64,000 nucleotides of DNA from Hydractinia symbiolongicarpus. Taxonomy: Eukaryota; Cnidaria; Hydrozoa; Anthoathecata; Hydractiniidae. Of the stretch, positions 11,430 to 24,000 are shown in pieces; the stretch's first letter is position 1; the number at the start of each line of letters is the position of its first letter. The DNA lies in contig NC_079875.1 of NCBI RefSeq assembly GCF_029227915.1, positions 10,847,001 to 10,911,000 of the forward strand, in the 5' to 3' direction. Made by a program: the position numbers and the translations under genes. A model generated the notes under the pieces. The model saw nothing but the letters and a program-made list of their open reading frames with translations. It did not search any database and was not told where the DNA came from.

Positions 11430-14400
11430 CTCGGTTAGAAGAGTTTGGTAGTTCACAAAAATTTATGTTTTCACGGAAAGGGGATAAAACGTACACTAGT
11501 AATAACAACTGACTCAGCATTTAAAACGTAATGTATGGAAAGCAACAAAAACTGACATTTTCAAAAGCAAAAGACATTATGACAAGGATTCTGAAAGTGA
11601 TTACAAAATGACTGCCTGACGCCTGTTAATTATATGGAAATTAAAAGTTAAAAATAAATATTGAAAAATCCTCAGTACTGCAAAAAGTACTAGTTTCCAT
11701 GGTAGCAATTACGAATCAATTTCTACTTTTATTTTCAAGTTACCAGTGTGGAAGAGACAGGAAGTTACAATGGTTTCCTCTGTTAGTTGTTGTTATATTC
11801 AATCGGAGCGGGTTTTCCTTCATTCACTTTCCTTAATTTTAAATCAAATGTAGATTTTTAAATAATGTCTTTTAAACGTTTCCTAGTATGAGTACTTAAA
11901 CCCTATTCGGACAGGGAGCTACCAAAGCATACAGTTTTAGGGGTTATAGTTTGGTAATTTTTATCATTTTCAGTCAACTTCGGAAAAATTGAAAATTTTT
12001 GATTGTGACATCACGTCTGTTCCTATGATAATTCCTCGGCTTATAGCTAATCGATAAAAAACTGGCCTTTTTTCATGACATGATTAGTCATATTTTTTTC
12101 TTTTTTATGCTTTTATCAACTAATTTGATACGTTCAAAACATTTCAAACAGTGTTTCTTATTCCAAAGTATACGTTGTATTATTTCGGCTTTTTTTCGGG
12201 TTTGCTAATACATGATGACTTTATTTTCGACTGCAATGACGTCATTAAATTTTTCTTTGTCTAACTCATCCGAAGTGCTCACGAATAGTTCTGCCAAGTT
12301 TTATGGCATGCTTCATCACTTTTAGAGGGAGGTGTAGGGGAGAGGGGGGTTATACCCGAAAGATTAGTTCTTCACAACCCTTAAAAAGCCTTGCAGATAG
12401 ATGTATTACTACATTTTTTTCTCATGAATAAATCTTAAAAAAAAAAAAACAATTTTAAGGTTTTAGCTACGAACGAGGTAAGGATGCAGAAACTAGCCAG
12501 CTATGTCTAGCTGAAGTTTTTTGTTAAGTTTTGTATAATGCATTTTGTCCTAGTCAACTTTTCTGCATAAATTCGAATTTTATCACAGTTACAGCTTTGG
12601 CTACAACCATTCGCAAAATATATTTAGACAAGGCGGCAAATTTCGAAGTTTGTCCCTAAAAGTAATCATGTAAGACGTTTCTGTAGTAGGTACAGTGATT
12701 TACTTAGGATCTTAAATCATTTGGTTAAAACCTAACTCTCTAAATGTGTTGCTTGTTGCTCCAGTCGTGGCCTTTTTTCTCAAATTTTAGGTTTCTTTTG
12801 AATTATTTCGCAAGGCAGACCAGCGCAATTTAAACGCTGCTGACCTAACCAACACATGTGCAAAAGGAGTCCTTGCGTTCACCATCGACTTGCTTTTTGC
12901 CAAATTTAAAAAATGGCTAAAAAAGCGTTGTAGCTAAAACGTATGGCAGCATTCAGACGCATCGATTTTGCAAGTTTCACAAAAACATGTACTTATCCGC
13001 TTAAACTGGCGTTATAAGCCAGGTCACTGATCTAATCGTTATGGCTCCAAATATGCTGATAAAACTATAAAAAGTGTGTCAAAGTAGAACATAGAACCTA
13101 TAACGATTATTAGCCGAATACGCTGCAGCTACACCCTATCCACATAAATACAAATTGTTTTACTGAGCTTTGGATATTCTGCTCCCAGGTCTCGCTTTTA
13201 CTTGGTTGCATTTTTCGCTGTAGTTTTTAGTTAGCGTACGCGTAATTTGACAATTCGACAATTTATCAAACTCCTTTTATAGATATAGACCCTGCGCAAT
13301 CCTCCTCTTCCTTAAGCTTTTTAAGAAAATAAGACGGAAAAAATACGTTTTAAAATCTAGCTTACAAATAATCTACATTAGTTTTTTCAAAAATATTTAT
13401 ACATGCTAAAGATAGCCCTCAAATAAACAAGGGCCATATCACAGAACTTATGTACATATTACAAAATTTATGTGTCATATCACAAGGGTAATAACAACCA
13501 GGCAACAAATTATTATTTATGATTTCCTGCTTACTCTTGGTTTCACATTGAATCATCATTACCATTATACTGGTATTGGTTCAAGGTTGCTTTTCGAAAA
13601 GACTTCATGTTGTAGAAAAACTCCATCTTCTGCGTAATTAGCAATTGAGTGAAATGATGGCCATTTCGAAGGTGCAGTGGAAGCGAATACTGACGATAAA
13701 TTGCTCACACTGTCGTACAGTGCTCCCTGAAAATTAAAAGATTGGATAAATGAATTATAAATTAATGGCAATGTTAAAGCAACCTATAAACCTCGCCCAT
13801 TGTTAGAATCCTTTTAAAGTGTAGCACAAAATTACCTTATCACAATCTCCTTCGCTACATTCTTTATGTTTTTTGGACTCCACTTTTTTACATGTTGCTC
13901 TCATTCTGTTTAAAAAGAAATTTAATTTGGGTAGCATCTCTTTTGATTTAATTGGTTTCTTTCCGCCTGAAAGTCGTGTAACTAAACTCATTATGTTCTT
14001 AGGTATCCTGTATCCGGCATCTTGTGTTGCCAATAGAAAAGAGGGTATAAGGGTTATTGCTTTGTCGTAACTGGTAAGGTATAAAGGAATAAATTGGAAA
14101 CTGCTGTTTTGATGATATGCCATTGCAGTTATGAGTTTCAAAGCGAATTCGTATGGTCTGTGCTTTGATGAAGTGTGTTCTAAATGGTAAGAAATGGAAT
14201 GTTATGTCGGTATTAAAAGTACCTGCTCGTTAGGAAAGAAAAAAGCTGTGCGATGGACACGCAGAATGTTTATGTTTGCACGGAATAACAAATCCGATAT
14301 ATTATTGCCGTCTTTGTTCTCATTGCGCACACGTAGTAAATCAATCACGAAGTCCGACTTTTACGGATAATTAATAAGCAACATGAAATGATCCAAGCTA

Positions 14401-15729
14401 TTTATGATAGTCGTTTTAAATGTTGTGGTGTTGAGGTTCGGAGGCCTATTTGTGTTTTTATTTTTTTGCCTTCTGGAAGTTTTTTTTATTTCTTTAATAT
14501 TTGACATGTTAGCCATTTACAAATCTTAAAGAAAAGAATTTTAAGATTTTCGCCACGAACGTAGATTAGCAGTGTTAATGCTATTTTATTAGCTACGATT
14601 CATTCAGTATATTATTAAGTGGTTTTATCTTTAGCTGACATAAATGTTTTTGTGTTTTACTGAACAATCTGGTTATCACTAAGGGGGCATTGAAGTTTGG
14701 GTTACTTTAGCTGAGTTGGCACTAATAGACAAAAGCAGGTAGTTTGGCTGCGGAAGGTTATCTAGTTGCACCACAAACCGTGTTCTAAACTTGCTGAAAG
14801 TCTGAAATTTATTGATACAATGAGAGGCGAAAAACTGCGACCTGTCGACTCGTTAAATTATGCTTTTAATTATTAGTTTCGGAAATTTTATTTAAGCTTA
14901 TTCGCAAAATTAAAAGTGTTTTAGCTGAATTGGATGAAGCTTGTGTTAATAACTTGATATCATACATTCGATGGTTAAGTCATTCATTAAAATGTATCAT
15001 TTTATGTGTAATGTTACTATTTTTTGTCATGTATTGTGTATTCATTCTGTTTTCACACTTGTTCGGTCTTCTATGTTTTATTTGTCTCATAATATAAGTC
15101 CTACCTGTATTATTATGTTGCATCTTCCCCTGTGTATTATTAAATTGTCTATTGTTAATTTTTAATGTCATTAGGGATTTCAGTTAAAACTATTTTCGTT
15201 CATCTATTATTTATGTAATTACATTATATAATAAAACTGAGTAACACACAAAATCAATCTAAGCGTTTCAACATCAATTATCGAATAATAATTTACTTTG
15301 GCAATTTCATCCAGTTTGGTACTTGGCAATCTGGTAAGAATATTATCTAATATACTTATATTTAAACATTTTTGGTCAAATTTTTCAAAGCTAAAACTTG
15401 TATATATTTCTTTTTTAGGTTAAATTAAGTAACTTAACTTAATCAATACCAATCAAACCATTTCTTTACTACAAACAACCCAATCTAAACCCTGGAGAGA
15501 CCTACAGTAATGCCAGGTGAAATTCTTTGTTTTTATTTAAACCGAAGTTTGATTCTAGAAAGAACTTATTCCGCAAAATAAAGAGAATGTCTGGTGACAG
15601 ATCTAGGACAGCGTTAAAGTATCTATTTAAATGATGTTGCAGGAACGCTTTTGTTTAATTATTAAACAGATTTGCAATGTAAAATATACCTGTACTAAGC
15701 GCTCAGTCTGGATTTGTGAAAGAGTTTAC
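11430..15729. repeat. Tandem duplication, copy 1 (4.3 kb)
   Basis: It is a direct repeat of 15735-20035 with offset 4305. The copies match base for base by eye except for at least three substitutions (14097/18402, 15154/19460, 15619/19925) and one extra T in copy 2 in a T-run near 18785, which raises the offset to 4306. Five bases (15730-15734) separate the copies. It carries an orphan copy of the last two coding exons of SEFIR gene A. Confidence 0.95.
13565..14179 (-). CDS. Orphan duplicate of the last two SEFIR-gene-A exons
   Basis: Exons 13836-14179 (344 nt, phase 1 in, phase 0 out) and 13565-13726 (162 nt with TAA stop) duplicate 18141-18484 and 17870-18031. The only coding difference seen is one synonymous Phe codon (14097 versus 18402). 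Splice sites and frame are intact, so transcripts that read through copy 2 could use these exons as an alternative end with the same protein sequence. There is no upstream signal-peptide, ectodomain or transmembrane exon here, so alone it is not a gene. It could also be a haplotype wrongly placed in tandem by assembly. Confidence 0.8.
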
Positions 15730-17869
15730 TTTAACTCGGTTAGAAGAGTTTGGTAGTTCACAAAAATTTATGTTTTCACGGAAAGGGGATAAAACGTACA
15801 CTAGTAATAACAACTGACTCAGCATTTAAAACGTAATGTATGGAAAGCAACAAAAACTGACATTTTCAAAAGCAAAAGACATTATGACAAGGATTCTGAA
15901 AGTGATTACAAAATGACTGCCTGACGCCTGTTAATTATATGGAAATTAAAAGTTAAAAATAAATATTGAAAAATCCTCAGTACTGCAAAAAGTACTAGTT
16001 TCCATGGTAGCAATTACGAATCAATTTCTACTTTTATTTTCAAGTTACCAGTGTGGAAGAGACAGGAAGTTACAATGGTTTCCTCTGTTAGTTGTTGTTA
16101 TATTCAATCGGAGCGGGTTTTCCTTCATTCACTTTCCTTAATTTTAAATCAAATGTAGATTTTTAAATAATGTCTTTTAAACGTTTCCTAGTATGAGTAC
16201 TTAAACCCTATTCGGACAGGGAGCTACCAAAGCATACAGTTTTAGGGGTTATAGTTTGGTAATTTTTATCATTTTCAGTCAACTTCGGAAAAATTGAAAA
16301 TTTTTGATTGTGACATCACGTCTGTTCCTATGATAATTCCTCGGCTTATAGCTAATCGATAAAAAACTGGCCTTTTTTCATGACATGATTAGTCATATTT
16401 TTTTCTTTTTTATGCTTTTATCAACTAATTTGATACGTTCAAAACATTTCAAACAGTGTTTCTTATTCCAAAGTATACGTTGTATTATTTCGGCTTTTTT
16501 TCGGGTTTGCTAATACATGATGACTTTATTTTCGACTGCAATGACGTCATTAAATTTTTCTTTGTCTAACTCATCCGAAGTGCTCACGAATAGTTCTGCC
16601 AAGTTTTATGGCATGCTTCATCACTTTTAGAGGGAGGTGTAGGGGAGAGGGGGGTTATACCCGAAAGATTAGTTCTTCACAACCCTTAAAAAGCCTTGCA
16701 GATAGATGTATTACTACATTTTTTTCTCATGAATAAATCTTAAAAAAAAAAAAACAATTTTAAGGTTTTAGCTACGAACGAGGTAAGGATGCAGAAACTA
16801 GCCAGCTATGTCTAGCTGAAGTTTTTTGTTAAGTTTTGTATAATGCATTTTGTCCTAGTCAACTTTTCTGCATAAATTCGAATTTTATCACAGTTACAGC
16901 TTTGGCTACAACCATTCGCAAAATATATTTAGACAAGGCGGCAAATTTCGAAGTTTGTCCCTAAAAGTAATCATGTAAGACGTTTCTGTAGTAGGTACAG
17001 TGATTTACTTAGGATCTTAAATCATTTGGTTAAAACCTAACTCTCTAAATGTGTTGCTTGTTGCTCCAGTCGTGGCCTTTTTTCTCAAATTTTAGGTTTC
17101 TTTTGAATTATTTCGCAAGGCAGACCAGCGCAATTTAAACGCTGCTGACCTAACCAACACATGTGCAAAAGGAGTCCTTGCGTTCACCATCGACTTGCTT
17201 TTTGCCAAATTTAAAAAATGGCTAAAAAAGCGTTGTAGCTAAAACGTATGGCAGCATTCAGACGCATCGATTTTGCAAGTTTCACAAAAACATGTACTTA
17301 TCCGCTTAAACTGGCGTTATAAGCCAGGTCACTGATCTAATCGTTATGGCTCCAAATATGCTGATAAAACTATAAAAAGTGTGTCAAAGTAGAACATAGA
17401 ACCTATAACGATTATTAGCCGAATACGCTGCAGCTACACCCTATCCACATAAATACAAATTGTTTTACTGAGCTTTGGATATTCTGCTCCCAGGTCTCGC
17501 TTTTACTTGGTTGCATTTTTCGCTGTAGTTTTTAGTTAGCGTACGCGTAATTTGACAATTCGACAATTTATCAAACTCCTTTTATAGATATAGACCCTGC
17601 GCAATCCTCCTCTTCCTTAAGCTTTTTAAGAAAATAAGACGGAAAAAATACGTTTTAAAATCTAGCTTACAAATAATCTACATTAGTTTTTTCAAAAATA
17701 TTTATACATGCTAAAGATAGCCCTCAAATAAACAAGGGCCATATCACAGAACTTATGTACATATTACAAAATTTATGTGTCATATCACAAGGGTAATAAC
17801 AACCAGGCAACAAATTATTATTTATGATTTCCTGCTTACTCTTGGTTTCACATTGAATCATCATTACCA

Positions 17870-18031
17870 TTATACTGGTATTGGTTCAAGGTTGCTTTTC
17901 GAAAAGACTTCATGTTGTAGAAAAACTCCATCTTCTGCGTAATTAGCAATTGAGTGAAATGATGGCCATTTCGAAGGTGCAGTGGAAGCGAATACTGACG
18001 ATAAATTGCTCACACTGTCGTACAGTGCTCC
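17870..18031 (-). CDS. SEFIR receptor A exon 13: C-terminal tail
   Basis: A 162-nt terminal exon after a TTTTCAG acceptor, ending in TAA at 17870. It includes DSVSNLSSV and PSFHSIA, shared with gene B. A Ser-rich, probably unstructured cytoplasmic tail. Confidence 0.85.
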   Translation of the reverse strand, partial: GALYDSVSNLSSVFASTAPSKWPSFHSIANYAEDGVFLQHEVFSKSNLEPIPV

Positions 18032-21000
18032 CTGAAAATTAAAAGATTGGATAAATGAATTATAAATTAATGGCAATGTTAAAGCAACCTATAAACCTCG
18101 CCCATTGTTAGAATCCTTTTAAAGTGTAGCACAAAATTACCTTATCACAATCTCCTTCGCTACATTCTTTATGTTTTTTGGACTCCACTTTTTTACATGT
18201 TGCTCTCATTCTGTTTAAAAAGAAATTTAATTTGGGTAGCATCTCTTTTGATTTAATTGGTTTCTTTCCGCCTGAAAGTCGTGTAACTAAACTCATTATG
18301 TTCTTAGGTATCCTGTATCCGGCATCTTGTGTTGCCAATAGAAAAGAGGGTATAAGGGTTATTGCTTTGTCGTAACTGGTAAGGTATAAAGGAATAAATT
18401 GAAAACTGCTGTTTTGATGATATGCCATTGCAGTTATGAGTTTCAAAGCGAATTCGTATGGTCTGTGCTTTGATGAAGTGTGTTCTAAATGGTAAGAAAT
18501 GGAATGTTATGTCGGTATTAAAAGTACCTGCTCGTTAGGAAAGAAAAAAGCTGTGCGATGGACACGCAGAATGTTTATGTTTGCACGGAATAACAAATCC
18601 GATATATTATTGCCGTCTTTGTTCTCATTGCGCACACGTAGTAAATCAATCACGAAGTCCGACTTTTACGGATAATTAATAAGCAACATGAAATGATCCA
18701 AGCTATTTATGATAGTCGTTTTAAATGTTGTGGTGTTGAGGTTCGGAGGCCTATTTGTGTTTTTATTTTTTTGCCTTCTGGAAGTTTTTTTTTATTTCTT
18801 TAATATTTGACATGTTAGCCATTTACAAATCTTAAAGAAAAGAATTTTAAGATTTTCGCCACGAACGTAGATTAGCAGTGTTAATGCTATTTTATTAGCT
18901 ACGATTCATTCAGTATATTATTAAGTGGTTTTATCTTTAGCTGACATAAATGTTTTTGTGTTTTACTGAACAATCTGGTTATCACTAAGGGGGCATTGAA
19001 GTTTGGGTTACTTTAGCTGAGTTGGCACTAATAGACAAAAGCAGGTAGTTTGGCTGCGGAAGGTTATCTAGTTGCACCACAAACCGTGTTCTAAACTTGC
19101 TGAAAGTCTGAAATTTATTGATACAATGAGAGGCGAAAAACTGCGACCTGTCGACTCGTTAAATTATGCTTTTAATTATTAGTTTCGGAAATTTTATTTA
19201 AGCTTATTCGCAAAATTAAAAGTGTTTTAGCTGAATTGGATGAAGCTTGTGTTAATAACTTGATATCATACATTCGATGGTTAAGTCATTCATTAAAATG
19301 TATCATTTTATGTGTAATGTTACTATTTTTTGTCATGTATTGTGTATTCATTCTGTTTTCACACTTGTTCGGTCTTCTATGTTTTATTTGTCTCATAATA
19401 TAAGTCCTACCTGTATTATTATGTTGCATCTTCCCCTGTGTATTATTAAATTGTCTATTATTAATTTTTAATGTCATTAGGGATTTCAGTTAAAACTATT
19501 TTCGTTCATCTATTATTTATGTAATTACATTATATAATAAAACTGAGTAACACACAAAATCAATCTAAGCGTTTCAACATCAATTATCGAATAATAATTT
19601 ACTTTGGCAATTTCATCCAGTTTGGTACTTGGCAATCTGGTAAGAATATTATCTAATATACTTATATTTAAACATTTTTGGTCAAATTTTTCAAAGCTAA
19701 AACTTGTATATATTTCTTTTTTAGGTTAAATTAAGTAACTTAACTTAATCAATACCAATCAAACCATTTCTTTACTACAAACAACCCAATCTAAACCCTG
19801 GAGAGACCTACAGTAATGCCAGGTGAAATTCTTTGTTTTTATTTAAACCGAAGTTTGATTCTAGAAAGAACTTATTCCGCAAAATAAAGAGAATGTCTGG
19901 TGACAGATCTAGGACAGCGTTAAATTATCTATTTAAATGATGTTGCAGGAACGCTTTTGTTTAATTATTAAACAGATTTGCAATGTAAAATATACCTGTA
20001 CTAAGCGCTCAGTCTGGATTTGTGAAAGAGTTTACCAACAATAAGTGTTCAAATTAGCGTTTAACGTATTTCAATGACTTCGTGCTACCAGGCATCCAAA
20101 AATACACAATTTTTTTCTGCAGGAAATATGTACGATTGGCGAAACTCTGAGGTGGATTCTCCCACAGGCTAACGACTAGTTATATTATAATCAAATAATC
20201 AGTTTAAAAAAGAATTTTCGAATGTCGCTATATTCCTTTCCAACCGAGGGAGGGGATAACAAGTGTTCGATAGATAATATTATAGTGTGAACGTTCTGAA
20301 CAATTTTTATGGATAGTACGCAAAAGGTTACGAAGCAAAATTTGTTACAAAAGAAAGGAAGAAATGTATCATCTTTACCTTTGTTGTGTTCCGTAAAGAG
20401 TATTAGAACATAATCGCATGAGTCGATATTTCTTTGTATGTACGACGATATTCCTCCTTCAGCATCTATTTGACTTTGTTCCAGCAGTGACAATTTTACA
20501 TCTATACCATAGGCTTTCAAAACTAACGCCAAATCTCTCATTAAGGTGTCCAGAAGCTCGCATCCAGGACGATTTAAGATCATTACCCTTGTAATTGTGT
20601 CTATAATAAAAGTATGAAAATTAGACTAAATGAATATGAGATTGTGGACCGATCCTTGTACAAGAACGATGGAAAAATCTATCGATTCTGACGTCAGCAA
20701 TGACCCATATACATGTGAAAAATATTTGTGAGAAATTTACTTAGCTTGTTTCGGAACAGGTGGGTTGACCCAGCTTTAGGAAATTAGCCTAATTTTAGAC
20801 ATACGTGGTTCCTATTTAACTATACAGGGGCGTAAGTTATTTTCATCCTTCCCTAAGCTATTTGGCCTGAAATTCATTAACTATAATTAAGTTATTAACT
20901 ATTACCATGCTTTTCTTCTTCCTTAAAGCCAAAATCTTTTTTTCGTGATTCTCGGGACCATTTGTGTGAACCGATGAAATTCTGTTTTATCTTCCTAACT

Positions 21001-24000
21001 ATGTTAAAGACAACCAGAATTAAGATTATCAATAAGCCTCCTATGGAAACAACGATGATGTGTGTTTTGATTTGTGATTTCTTTGTCAACTTTCCTTCAG
21101 CAGAAAAATTGAACGGCACAAGTCTACAATGATTTTGTGTCAATTTAGATTGGTTTAAGTATCGAGTAACTTTAATGATGTCATTTGAAAAATGCTTGCA
21201 TACTTTTGACATGCTATTTTTTATTTCGGAGAAACCTAGAATTAAAATCAAGATTATTATCAATGACTCATTGCACGGCAATCACAAAATGATTTAAATC
21301 GAAACAAACCGGAAAAATCAAAGCAATCCGTTTGATGCAGCAAAAAAAAGTTTAAATATTGAAATTGACATAGCTTTTAACAGGTTCTGAAATAAATAAA
21401 TCTGGTAATGATATTCAGAAGGTTAAAAAAAACTCGTTCAGCTAATTAATGTAGGTTGATTCCCGAAGTAATACCTATCAAAGTTTTTTTAATTTTAAGT
21501 TTTATCAAAATATTACCTGGAGGCTTGAGACAATTGGAAAATGCCTTTTCTGCATCTAGAATAATGTTTACCGACAATGCATTAACAAAGATTTAATATG
21601 CACGATAATTCAAAGAACATGTCACATAGCTACAAAAAAGAGTCGACTCAAATAAGAATAATATATACAACTACGCATAAAGATGAACTTTATAATGCAA
21701 CCTTTCTTCGACTTGTTTTGACCACAAATTGTAGACATAAAGAAGAATATTCTGTAGAGCAATCATGATTTACTGTTATAGGACTTACTAGTTCTGCTGA
21801 ATGTTACGGCAGCAATCTCGCATTTTGCTACAAGTAAAAAAAGTACAAAATCGAAATTACGAAGTTATAATTATTTGTACGACGGGCACAATCATTCTTT
21901 TCTAGATAAAAAAGAATCAAATGTAAAACGGATCTTTTGCGCATTTATTAATGATTTGTGATTTGTGATTGAAAAATCTGCATATTACTTATGAGTGTGC
22001 CACGTGCATGTCGCATGTTGGGTATTGTAATGCAACTAGTCTACTTATATAACGTGCAAGTAAATTGTGTTTTTGAGAAGAAAAAAAAAAGAATTACTTG
22101 CCTATATAATAAGAAACATTTGGAATGTCGACACTTCGAATATAAGGTCTACAGTTCTTGGATGAATAATTTTGCTGTACCTTTAACAGGTAAACCTTGA
22201 AGTTCAAAGAATGGGCCAGAATTACCCGCTACATAGCATGTTGTTTTATTATTTCAACCTTGTCTATATTATCTAAAAGGCCAAAAGGAGACTTCTTTAT
22301 ACTGCTTGTTGCTTTATTGCACGAAACAAAACTTTAATCTTGATGGAAAACATTAAAATGCACAATTCTATAAAAGCAAGCGACATTTTAAATAAAAATA
22401 AATATCTGATGCTGATATGAAATACTTACATGGGGTTTTCTGTATGATAAGAGTTTGCGTTTGGCCAGATGGAATTTGTGTGACATTTATGACGTATGGT
22501 ACATCGTAAACTAATTTATGATCAGCTATCAAATAACGTCCCATAATCTAGAAAATATGAATCAAACAATTCGTTAAGTGAATCTCTATAAAATACTAAG
22601 CTTCTATATGTCTTTCTGTTTGTGACTTTTGCAAATGCCATATTTTTTACCACCCAAATGCGCGAGTTTTTCGAGTTTTTTTGTCAATATCTTTTAACGT
22701 CAATATCTTATATTAAATTAATGAAGCCAGTACAGTGCACTTAAATTTTGAGGCCAAATAACTTGGAAACGAGGTGGTGACGTCAATGATTTTTCACAAC
22801 GTGTGTAACTAGGGACCGCCTGGGACCAATTTGGGTAAGTTTCCCAAACCTAGGTCCCCAAATCCGTTTCGGAATGGACGGGCTGATGACGTCATCAAAA
22901 AACCTTAAAACGGTAATATCTATGCAACCGTTTGTCAAAAGTACATGATCCTATACATTTTCTTCATCAACGTTTTAAGATCTACACGATGAAGGCAATA
23001 GGTATACAAATTTCTAAAAAAAAAAATTCTGTTTTGACGGGTCAGCAAAATTTTAAACCCTTATATTTCATTAACTGCTCATCAAAACCCGCGATCATAT
23101 ACATTTTCTTGATCAGCAGTGTAAGCTCTACACAACGAAGAAAACATGAAAATAAGTTTCTCAATTTATTTATTCTGTATCTGCTCTGCTGACGTCAGCG
23201 GAAATTGTAAAACAACGTAATTTTCCATCTTCCTTCTGGCTAAGTGGATTTTCAAAATAAATTTACAAAAACATTTGAAAAAGGGCATGGTATGTAATGA
23301 AGTACAGCAAGGTTTCAAAGGTTTGTTTATGTTTTTTTTAGTTTTAATGATATTATTGATGTGAGACATGTTTGTTAGCTAGCATCATAAAGCCAACCAC
23401 AGCAACAACAATTTAATAGCTAGCTAGCTCGGATGTTAAAAATATGTTCTTTATTCCTCGCTAAGTCTCCAGTTATATTCAACTGACCAGCTATTAGCTG
23501 CTGTAGCTAGCTTATGTTAGCTTCAAACTTAAGACTCAAAGTACCTAGCTAACTTGTGAGTTTTATGTTGCTTTTTACATGTAAGCTAGCTACCGTAGTT
23601 ATCTTAGTGGTCTTTGCTAAGAATTTGGCTTATTTCACTTGACATTTTAAGCTTAAATTAACAAGCCACAATAACTTTTAAAAAAGTTTTACATAATATT
23701 TAAGAAGAGTTTAAGGACTGTTTTTAAGCAAATAATGTATTTTTCACATTTTGTGTAAGCAAATGTTTTTTTTTAACATTTTGTGTAACTAAACTTATAT
23801 ACATCGGTTACATGTAATATGACGAAACGATTTTTATTTAACATGTGGTAATTCTGGTACCTTAAGTGTAGAGATTTTTGAAAAAACTTGTTTTTTTTAT
23901 ATAATTCTTATTTGACAGAGGTTTTTGACATCATGGGGAAACTTTACGTAGCTTTTACATTTTTTACCCTAAATGTAAAAAATGTACATGAAAGGCTGGT

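Larger units (their letters stand above)
15735..20035. repeat. Tandem duplication, copy 2 (4.3 kb)
   Basis: Second unit of the direct repeat. Its right boundary (20035/20036) falls in the intron between the first and second SEFIR exons of gene A. Duplication therefore copied only the last two exons plus downstream sequence. This copy is adjacent to the rest of gene A and is taken as the native 3' end. Confidence 0.95.

Noticed and set aside
13873-14070. Plus-strand 65-codon ORF, repeated at 18178-18375
   Set aside because: It is the antisense shadow of the second SEFIR exon; the minus-strand reading has paralogue, splice and phase support.
14971-15171. Paired ORFs on both strands, repeated at 19277-19477
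   Set aside because: Low-complexity noncoding sequence within the duplication; no splice context or family similarity.
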